Assembly (NCBI GenBank): GCA_024276595.1
Contig: JAJRWW010000075.1
Location: 1 to 7,197 of the forward strand
DNA from: Myxococcota bacterium
Lineage (GTDB): Bacteria; Myxococcota_A; Polyangia; HGW-17; JAJRWW01
Direction of reading: 5' to 3'
DNA: 7,197 nt
The translations under genes were made by a program, and so were the position numbers. The notes under the pieces were generated by a model. That model had not been told where the DNA came from. It was given only the letters and a program-made list of their open reading frames with translations, and made no database searches. Shown here piece after piece: positions 1 through 5,178 of the stretch. Positions within the stretch are counted from its first letter, which is position 1. Every line of letters starts with the position of its first letter.

Positions 1-176
1 AGGATTCGCTTTCGCACATCAATGTTACCGGTCATCCCCTTCGGGATGGTGCCAACACCCTTGTACGAGTGGAACCGATAGGTGTGCTCCGCGCCGTTCG
101 ATCCGAGGATCTTCTCAACCACGGATTCGAGCAGTATCTTGCCCGAGGCGTCTTCCACCAAGAACTCGAAATGCAT
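1..176 (-). CDS. TOPRIM-like / DUF4276-type partner of AAA ATPase (3' part outside window)
   Basis: Only the first 58 codons are present; the gene runs off the left edge. The product begins MHFEFLVEDASGKILLESVV, then has HTYRFHSYKGVGTIPKGM. The opening strand followed by an acidic pair (E8, D9) resembles the start of TOPRIM-like DUF4276 proteins, which are often encoded right after RecF/OLD-like ATPases. If so, it is probably the nuclease or effector half of a two-protein system; this is inference because the catalytic DxD region is not visible. The ATG at 176-174 lies 5 nt after the ATPase stop codon, and a GAGG Shine-Dalgarno (188-185) overlaps the end of that gene with 8 nt spacing, so the two genes are probably translationally coupled. 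Codon structure is normal throughout and there is no frameshift in the visible part. The gene was too short at the window edge for automatic ORF calling. Confidence 0.75.
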   Translation of the reverse strand, partial: MHFEFLVEDASGKILLESVVEKILGSNGAEHTYRFHSYKGVGTIPKGMTGNIDVRKRI

Positions 177-181
177 GGTGG

Positions 182-1471
182 CTACCTCGGATCAAGATAG
201 TCGCTGAACCAGAGTCCCCCGAGCGGTAGGCCCTCCCCCACCATGTTGACGACGATGGGATCATCGCTCGCGCGACGGACCGAGGAGAACCCATCCTCGC
301 CCTTCTCCAGAATCCAGGTTTCTTCGGGCGACAGCGCGTCGACGAAGTACGGTTGATGGGTCGTGATGAAGACCTGCGAGCCTCCCTTCCTACCCGTGGC
401 ATGAGCTCTGAGCTCCTCGGCCAGGGTCCCGAGGAGCTTGTGGTAGAGACCGTTCTCTGGCTCCTCGATGCAAAGGAACGGCGGTGGATCGGGGTCTTCG
501 AGGAGCAGGAGGTAAGCGAAGACCTTGAGCGTCCCGTCGGACATCTGCTGGGCGAAGAATGGGTCCGCGAATGCCTTGTCGTTGAACTTCAGAAGCAAAC
601 GCCCGTCCGGCGTCTTCTCCCAGTCGATCTTGTCAATCCCAGGGATCTTGCTTGCGATGCGATCCAGCACCTTCTGGAACTGCTTGTGGTGTTCCCGCTC
701 CATGAACTGGACCACGTTGCCAAGGTTGTCTCCGTGGACGTTCAGATGCTTCTGAGGTCCGGCGAGCGGCAAGCTGCGCGCCGCATCGGGAGTGAAGTAG
801 CTCAGGTACCAGCCTTCGATGAAACGTCGAAAGGCGGCGATGCGGGGGTGCTGCTTGAGTGCTCCGAGTGTTGCGATCCCGAGTTTTCGCGGGTCATCGA
901 GCTCGACATATTCCGTCGTCGCGCTCTCCTCGTCTGATCGAACGTCCAACTCGCGTAGAAGCCTATCCAGATCGAACTGATTGCGATCTGCATCGTCCTG
1001 GGTCCCTTCAGCCTGCCCTTTCCACGCAATTCCCCGACCATTGTTGAGAATCAAAAAGGAAAAGGGCCGACCGTGCTTCTGGCCTTTCCGGCGTTGGCGG
1101 AGACGCTCGTAGGCGACGTAGGGGCGTCCCGAAGTGTCTGCGTCGATTGTGAGCTCGTAGGTGATGGGTCGAGTCTTCCCATCTTCCTTATAGTAGACCT
1201 CGAACTCGACGGGCTCATCCACGCCTTGCGCCCGAAGGCGCTCGAACCCTCCGCGACCCCGCTGGTCACACGCCTCCTCCACGCCGTACTTCAAGCAGTC
1301 GGCGAGAAACCCAAACGCGTCGAACAGCGTGCTCTTTCCGACGCCGTTCTTCCCGATCACCGCGGTCATCGCCGCCAGCGGCTTGGCACTGGGAGTGTTC
1401 CACAGCTTGCCGAGGGTAACATCCCTCAACACCCGGTAGTTCTTGACACGGAATCCGTCGATCTTTGCCAT
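182..1471 (-). CDS. RecF/OLD-like AAA ATPase (AAA15/AAA_21 class), probable defence ATPase
   Basis: This is a 429-residue SMC/ABC-like ATPase. The N-terminus (DGFRVKNYRVLRDVTLGKL) is the typical start of RecF-like ATPases. Walker A is GKNGVGKST (residues 40-48), the ABC-signature-like segment is MSDGTLK (310-316), Walker B is FLCIEEPEN (332-340, with the E336-E337 pair), and the switch histidine is H372 in TTHQPYF. The middle (about 90-300) is the variable insertion where such proteins carry coiled-coil or dimerisation elements. All ATPase motifs are intact, so the gene looks functional. The ATG at 1471-1469 has GGAG at 1481-1478 and lies 3 nt after the stop of a remnant reading frame. The following gene starts 5 nt after this stop, giving a tight two-gene unit. 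ATPases of this class paired with TOPRIM-like proteins occur in anti-phage systems such as OLD, Gabija and PARIS; the exact system here is not identified. A general DNA-repair role is the main alternative. Confidence 0.88.
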   Translation of the reverse strand: MAKIDGFRVKNYRVLRDVTLGKLWNTPSAKPLAAMTAVIGKNGVGKSTLFDAFGFLADCLKYGVEEACDQRGRGGFERLRAQGVDEPVEFEVYYKEDGKTRPITYELTIDADTSGRPYVAYERLRQRRKGQKHGRPFSFLILNNGRGIAWKGQAEGTQDDADRNQFDLDRLLRELDVRSDEESATTEYVELDDPRKLGIATLGALKQHPRIAAFRRFIEGWYLSYFTPDAARSLPLAGPQKHLNVHGDNLGNVVQFMEREHHKQFQKVLDRIASKIPGIDKIDWEKTPDGRLLLKFNDKAFADPFFAQQMSDGTLKVFAYLLLLEDPDPPPFLCIEEPENGLYHKLLGTLAEELRAHATGRKGGSQVFITTHQPYFVDALSPEETWILEKGEDGFSSVRRASDDPIVVNMVGEGLPLGGLWFSDYLDPR

Positions 1472-1474
1472 GAC

Positions 1475-1550
1475 TCACTCCATTCCCAGCCGCGTGGTGG
1501 CGACGTCGTAGTACATGAGCAGCTTCTCATCCTCCTGGATGACCTTTGCA
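1475..1550 (-). pseudogene. C-terminal tail of a lost gene, fused out of frame
   Basis: The last ~24 codons of this frame read as a plausible protein end (DEKLLMYYDVATTRLGME, then TGA at 1477-1475). They are in a different frame from the DUF6079-like ORF that enters from the right. The tail has no start codon or ribosome-binding site of its own, and the upstream part of this frame is arginine/serine-rich shadow sequence. I infer that it is the surviving end of the gene that used to precede the ATPase, left after an internal deletion. The parent family is not recognised. The junction lies around 1541-1553, where a GGTC repeat flanks six bases, a possible microhomology scar. Confidence 0.5.
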
Positions 1551-2162
1551 GACCAGCGCCGCGAGCACGACCGCGAGGAACTCCGGCTCGAGCCTAAAGC
1601 GCGTCCAGTAGTCCACGCCATCCTCGGGCGCCAGCAGCTCGCTGCGGCCCAGGACCTGCCCCTTCTTCTTGGAGAGCAGGTCGAGCACGTGCTTGGCGTA
1701 GCGCGACTGCCGCGGCCTGAGCTGGTCTCCATCGAGGAGGGCCAGCGCGTCCAGCACGGCCGTGCCCTGCTTGCTCTTCACGCCGCCCGCGATCCACCGG
1801 AGCGCCTCCTGCGCCGCCTGCTCACGGATGCGCCCCTCTTGCTCAGGCGTCTTCTTGAGCAGGCGCTGCGACACGACGTAGGCGACGTCCTCGCGGGCGA
1901 TGCGCATCTGCTCGAAGCGGGACTTCTCCCGTTCTTTCTGCGGCACGTCGGGCTCGCGCTCGGTCGCTGCCTGAGCGCCGTCCTGGCCTTGGGCGGCCGG
2001 CACGATGATCACCTGCGGGCGGACGTACCGCCTGTACTCCGGATGCGGGGCCTGCGCGTAGGTCAGGTTCTCGCCGTCCATCTCGCCGCTCCAGCAGGCG
2101 TGGTAGATGCCTGCGGCGTCGGGCACCCGCTCAGCGACACGGTGGGACAAGGGGGCTGCCAT
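1527..2162 (-). pseudogene. BREX type 3 remnant: BrxF N-terminus fused to internal DUF6079 (BrxC/PglY-like) fragment
   Basis: This open frame encodes 211 residues. Residues 1-20 (MAAPLSHRVAERVPDAAGIY) resemble the start of BrxF, the small P-loop protein of type 3 BREX, but the P-loop that should follow is missing. From about residue 22, segments such as DGENLTYAQAPHPEYRRYV and DGVDYWTRFRLEPEFLAVV resemble the interior of DUF6079, the very large BREX ATPase of about 1,200 residues. No Walker motif is present. The frame ends soon after AALV in an out-of-frame run (CKGHPGG, stop), where DUF6079 proteins continue. I therefore read it as a deletion chimera. It keeps a strong Shine-Dalgarno (AGGGGAGGAG, 2175-2166), and its ATG directly abuts the stop of the upstream HTH gene, so a short protein may still be made. 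Family names are from memory of sequence patterns; a small novel protein is the alternative. Confidence 0.6.
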
Positions 2163-2399
2163 CTACTCCTCCCCTCCCTGGTTGCGTGTCTGATCGCGGA
2201 TCCAGTGGTCCAGATCGTCGCGGCGGAAGCGCCACGAGCCCCCCACCTTGAAGGCAGGGATCTTCCCCTTCTGCGCGAGGCGGTACAAGGTCCGCTCGGT
2301 GACCTTGAGGTAGTCAGCGACCTCTTTGACCGTCAGGATGTCCTCCGGCGCAAGTGTGGTTGGTTCAGCAATATTTCGCGGTTTTTGGACAGACTCCAC
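2163..2399 (-). CDS. Excisionase/MerR-type helix-turn-helix DNA-binding protein
   Basis: The 78-residue product contains a complete HTH_17-type domain: ILTVKEVADYLKVTERTLYR (about 21-40) followed by a wing, GKIPAFKVGGSWRFRRDDLDHWI. This fold is typical of excisionase-like and small regulatory proteins that bind DNA. Type 3 BREX operons often open with such a gene, which fits the remnant that follows. The start is a GTG at 2399-2397 (no in-frame ATG exists before the domain, and a TAG at 2429-2427 closes the frame upstream). The ribosome-binding site before it is weak. The first ~20 residues are lower in GC than the rest and lack domain similarity. The stop TAG (2165-2163) touches the ATG of the next ORF, so translation of the two is probably coupled. 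The likely role is regulator of the defence operon; a recombination directionality factor is the alternative. Confidence 0.85.
   Translation of the reverse strand: MESVQKPRNIAEPTTLAPEDILTVKEVADYLKVTERTLYRLAQKGKIPAFKVGGSWRFRRDDLDHWIRDQTRNQGGEE
2166..2175 (-). promoter_or_regulatory. Strong ribosome-binding site overlapping HTH gene end
   Basis: The - strand reads AGGGGAGGAG, then TAG (HTH stop), then ATG. This fixes the start of the chimeric BREX remnant and indicates that the original second gene of the operon was translated from this position. Confidence 0.7.
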
Positions 2400-2516
2400 C
2401 CCAGGCGTCCGGTTTCGGACACCTCGCTACCGCTCCTGCCGGAGTCGCCTGCCTACAGGCCCAGCAGTGGCAGTGCTTTGTCGGTGCGCCGTCCCAGGTG
2501 TCTGGTGGGGGAGAGG
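2400..2516. other. Intergenic boundary with three short stem-loops
   Basis: This gap between the end of the U32-like gene and the start of the HTH gene has three small inverted repeats in a row, each with a 4-nt loop: GTCCG-GTTT-CGGAC (2407-2420), CTCC-TGCC-GGAG (2433-2444) and GCCTG-CCTA-CAGGC (2447-2460). A longer imperfect pairing of GGCGTCCGG (2404-2412) with CCGGAGTCGCC (2439-2449) is an alternative fold. None is followed by a T-run on the - strand, so a classical intrinsic terminator is not supported. The stretch should also hold the promoter for the - strand HTH gene, but I see no convincing -35/-10 pair. Confidence 0.45.
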
Positions 2517-3809
2517 TCAGGCCACCTTGCGTGGGGTACCCAGGTGCTGCAGAGCACCCTTGACGATCTGCCTGGCGCCCCTGGCGTAGGAGGTCCAGAA
2601 GCTGCCGCTGTACATCTCGTCCAGCAGGTCCTCCAGGATGGACTTCACCCTGGAGAAGTACTCGGGATCGATCTCCACCTTCTCCTCTGCCCACTTGTGG
2701 CAGTAGCGGCACTTCTCGCAGTCGAGGGACTGGCAGGATGTCTTGGTGAAGCGGTCGATGAACCCGTCGAGCTCCTTGTTGTCCACCACCACGCCGGCCT
2801 TGCCGCTGCGGGGATAGAGCAGGCTCATGGCGTTACCCATCTGGACCACCTTCAGGAACTTCACCAGGTTTACCGTGCGGGGCTTGATGAAGTACCGCAG
2901 CATCCGACGGACGGAGTAGTAGTCCCGCTCCTTCTCAGAGTAGAGGGAGTCATCGTAGCCGTAGCACTGCACCAGGTCCATGAGGTTGCCGTCAAAGCTC
3001 CGCTCGGCGTAGGCCTTGGTGCGCTGGAGCAGGGCCTTGGTGGGGGAGTTGCGCTCGACGATCTTGAAGTTGTCGTAGCCCATCTCCTCGTAGATGTGCA
3101 GGTCCTCGGGGCGGATCCAGTTGGCGCGCAGGAAGTTCACCGGCTGGGTCAGCTTGAGGTGCTGGCAGAACACGAAGCTGTAGTCGAGGGGGAACCCCTT
3201 GGCGTCGGACTGGGATGCATGGTTGAGCCCGGTGGCGTGGTTGGCGGCTATGGCGCAGTCCTGGCGGCAGGAGTTGTTGACGATGAGCGAGAGGTCCACG
3301 TGGGTGGCCGCCTCCCTGATGGCGCGAAGGATCTTGAGCTCCCGGTAGATGTTCACCTCGGAGACAACCACGCAGTCGGCGCCCTCCTCCTGCCAGAAGC
3401 GCACCTTGCGCGGGTTGTCGGTGTAGCGGTGGGCGGACATTCGCACCTTGAAATGCGGATAGGACTTCTTGATGGTCTTGAGGAAAAACAGGTTGGCGAC
3501 CGTTATGGAGTCCACGTCGATCTCCGACAGCCAGTCCAGGGTGGAGCGGAGCTGCCGCTGGCCCTCCCTGGTGAACTCCAGGTTGGACATGCAGGAGGCG
3601 TTGAGGAGGTAATTGAACTCAACGCCCGCAGCATGGCAGCGCTTGACGTACCTGGCCACCGCCGCCTCGTCCACCTCGGGCAGGTAAAAAGACGGGCGTC
3701 CTCCACCGTAGAAGTCTGTTGTGACCTTTCCGTAGACCTCGTACACGGGGTACGGCTTGAGCCCATCAACAAGGTCCGGATCGAAATTACAGGCAACACT
3801 CAGTCGCAT
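2517..3809 (-). CDS. Peptidase-U32-like (UbiU/UbiV-type) putative Fe-S protein
   Basis: The 430-residue protein has the TIM-barrel layout of the U32 family: VDEAAVARYVKRCHAAGVEF (about 46-65), SITVANLFFLKTIKKSYPHF (101-120), then VRFWQEEGADCVVVSEV (136-152). The following segment NNSCRQDCAIAANH (178-191) sits where UbiU, UbiV, TrhP and RlhA carry Fe-S cysteines. C181, C185, C215 and perhaps C73 are candidate ligands. A second cluster near the C-terminus, C359-x4-C364-x2-C367-x2-C370, suggests another metal or Fe-S site. No signal peptide or membrane segment is seen, so it is probably cytoplasmic. The ATG at 3809 has GAGGGAG (3822-3816) with 6 nt spacing. It follows the chorismate mutase-DAHP synthase gene by 45 nt, so the two likely form one operon. 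Known relatives catalyse O2-independent hydroxylation rather than proteolysis; the substrate here is unknown. Assignment to U32 is by fold pattern and is moderately confident. Confidence 0.7.
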   Translation of the reverse strand: MRLSVACNFDPDLVDGLKPYPVYEVYGKVTTDFYGGGRPSFYLPEVDEAAVARYVKRCHAAGVEFNYLLNASCMSNLEFTREGQRQLRSTLDWLSEIDVDSITVANLFFLKTIKKSYPHFKVRMSAHRYTDNPRKVRFWQEEGADCVVVSEVNIYRELKILRAIREAATHVDLSLIVNNSCRQDCAIAANHATGLNHASQSDAKGFPLDYSFVFCQHLKLTQPVNFLRANWIRPEDLHIYEEMGYDNFKIVERNSPTKALLQRTKAYAERSFDGNLMDLVQCYGYDDSLYSEKERDYYSVRRMLRYFIKPRTVNLVKFLKVVQMGNAMSLLYPRSGKAGVVVDNKELDGFIDRFTKTSCQSLDCEKCRYCHKWAEEKVEIDPEYFSRVKSILEDLLDEMYSGSFWTSYARGARQIVKGALQHLGTPRKVA

Positions 3810-3823
3810 GGCAGTCTCCCTCG

Positions 3824-3839
3824 CTCCCCACCTGGGGAG
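3824..3839 (-). promoter_or_regulatory. Intercistronic hairpin next to U32 gene ribosome-binding site
   Basis: The - strand has CTCCCC-AGGT-GGGGAG, a perfect 6-bp stem with a 4-nt loop, between the DAHP synthase stop and the U32-like start. The 5' arm CTCCC could instead pair with the ribosome-binding site GGGAG at 3820-3816, so the two structures would be mutually exclusive. There is no T-run, which argues against a terminator. A translational or mRNA-stability role is inference. Confidence 0.45.
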
Positions 3840-3854
3840 GGTCGTTGTGTGTGT

Positions 3855-4985
3855 CTAGCGCTCGACGGACCGCGCAGCCGTCCTGGTGCGGAGGCTGAGC
3901 AGGTCGGGGGTGAGGCCGTCGAGGAGCCGCTCGAACTGGTCCAGGTCGAGCTGCTGCTCGGCGTCCGACCGGGCCAGGCCAGGGTTCGGGTGAACCTCCA
4001 CCATGATCCCGTCGGCGCCCGCGGCCAGGGAGGCGCGGGCCAAAGAGGGCAAGATATCCCGTCGCCCGGCGGCGTGGGAGATGTCCACGATGACCGGGAG
4101 CCGACACATCTCCCTGAGCAGGGGGATGGCGGTGATGTCGAGGGTGTTGCGGGTCTCCCGGGCGAAGGTGCGGATCCCGCGCTCGCACAGGACGACGTTC
4201 TCGTTGCCGCCCGCCACGATGTACTCGGCGGCGCGCAGGAGCTCGTCCAGGGTGGCGGCGAAGCCTCGCTTGAGCAGCACGGGCTTGCCAGCCTGGGCCA
4301 CCGCCTTGAGCAGCTCGTAGTTGAGCTGGTTTCGGCTGCCGACCTGCAGCATGTCCGCGTGGGCTGCCACCAGGTCCACGGTGCGGGTGTCCACCACCTC
4401 GGTCACCGTCTTCAGGCCATGACGCTTGCCTGCCGCCTCCAGCAGCAGCAGCCCCTCCTTGCCCAGCCCCTGAAAGCTGTACGGAGATGTGCGCGGCTTG
4501 AAGGCGCCACCGCGCATGAAGGTCACCCCCAGCTCTGCCAGGCGGCTGGCCACCCGGTCCATCTGCGCCTCGTCCTCCACCGCGCAGGGACCGGCGATGA
4601 CGATGGGCTCCCGGCCCACCTCCCGGTCACCCACGGGGATGACATCCGTGGGCTCACCGGGCTTACGGGCCACCCGCAGCGATTCCTCCTTGTTGCGCTG
4701 CATGTGGCGCAAGGAGGCCTGGAATATCTCCCGAAACAGGTGCCGGATCATGTCGTCCGAGAAGGGACCTGGGTTGGCCTCCACCAGGCTGTCGAGCATC
4801 TCCTTCTCCCTGGAGGGGATGAAGATCTCGATGGCGTTGCGCTCCTTGTACTCGCGCACCTGCTGAACGATCTCTGCCCGCTTGTTGAGGAGCAGGAGGA
4901 GCTCGTGGTTGACGCTGTTGATGCGTCGCCGGAGGCCCTCCAGGGAGATATCTTCCTGGATCGACTTGTCTTTCTTGTCAGTCAT
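3855..4985 (-). CDS. Bifunctional chorismate mutase (AroQ type) - DAHP synthase
   Basis: The 376-residue product has an N-terminal AroQ chorismate mutase domain (about 14-96), with R19, R36, K47, R59 and E60 matching the substrate-binding residues of the E. coli enzyme. The C-terminal type I-beta DAHP synthase domain (about 120-360) shows GPCAVE (132-137, metal ligand C134), KPRTSPYSFQG (163-173), ISHAAGRRD (302-310, H304) and MVEVHP (328-333, E330). It condenses phosphoenolpyruvate and erythrose-4-phosphate at the start of the shikimate pathway, while the mutase domain turns chorismate into prephenate or senses it for feedback control, as in Bacillus. The usual RNMQN segment reads RNQLN (218-222). 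I chose the ATG at 4985 because the frame's only upstream start is a TTG at 5018 and the domain begins well after the ATG. The ribosome-binding site is weak. It is the first gene of an operon with the U32-like gene and is divergent from the cyclase. Confidence 0.92.
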   Translation of the reverse strand: MTDKKDKSIQEDISLEGLRRRINSVNHELLLLLNKRAEIVQQVREYKERNAIEIFIPSREKEMLDSLVEANPGPFSDDMIRHLFREIFQASLRHMQRNKEESLRVARKPGEPTDVIPVGDREVGREPIVIAGPCAVEDEAQMDRVASRLAELGVTFMRGGAFKPRTSPYSFQGLGKEGLLLLEAAGKRHGLKTVTEVVDTRTVDLVAAHADMLQVGSRNQLNYELLKAVAQAGKPVLLKRGFAATLDELLRAAEYIVAGGNENVVLCERGIRTFARETRNTLDITAIPLLREMCRLPVIVDISHAAGRRDILPSLARASLAAGADGIMVEVHPNPGLARSDAEQQLDLDQFERLLDGLTPDLLSLRTRTAARSVER

Positions 4986-5178
4986 GAGCACGCCCAAACA
5001 CACTTGCGGTTTGCCCAACCGTGTTATAAAAGTAGAACGACATTATGCAGTCTGTAACAGTCATTCTGCGTGCTGTCAACACGGTCGGGTAGACACCGCG
5101 AGGCGATGGGGGGTCGGAGCGGAAGGGGCGTCCACGCGAGATCATCACGGCGAGTATACCACGGACACAGGCGAGATA
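4986..5178. promoter_or_regulatory. Divergent promoter region with tandem imperfect repeat
   Basis: This is the only DNA between the two divergent genes. On the - strand, TTGACA (5079-5074) is a perfect -35 with 17 bp to a weak TACAGA (5056-5051). On the + strand, TTGCGG (5004-5009) lies 15 bp from TATAAA (5025-5030); the TTATAA core is self-complementary and could serve either strand. An imperfect direct repeat, CATTATGCAGTCTGTAACA (5041-5059) and CATTCTGCGTGCTGTCAACA (5062-5081), is spaced 21 bp start to start and covers the - strand -35, as expected for tandem regulator sites. It also contains the small palindrome CTGTAACAG (5052-5060). From 5090 to 5178 I see only GC-rich leader. All promoter calls are by eye. 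Confidence 0.4.

Noticed and set aside
2447..2460. Hairpin considered as an intrinsic terminator for the U32-like gene
   Set aside because: The stem is only 5 bp and no T-run follows it on the - strand.
2400..2516. Integron attC-like or phage attachment site in the boundary region
   Set aside because: No RYYYAAC/GTTRRRY core pair, no duplicated flank and no integrase gene are visible in the window.
4986..5018. Longer DAHP synthase form starting at TTG 5018
   Set aside because: It adds 11 residues without family similarity, uses a rare start and lacks a ribosome-binding site; the ATG at 4985 is preferred.
1515..5057. A 1180-codon open frame on the + strand
   Set aside because: It lies antisense to several well-supported genes, its composition is the Leu/Val/Gly/His-rich kind produced opposite GC-rich genes, and it shows no domain.
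4882..5178. Upstream in-frame extension of the cyclase
   Set aside because: It overlaps the divergent DAHP synthase gene and its promoter, has no cyclase similarity, and the ATG at 5179 leads directly into the conserved region.
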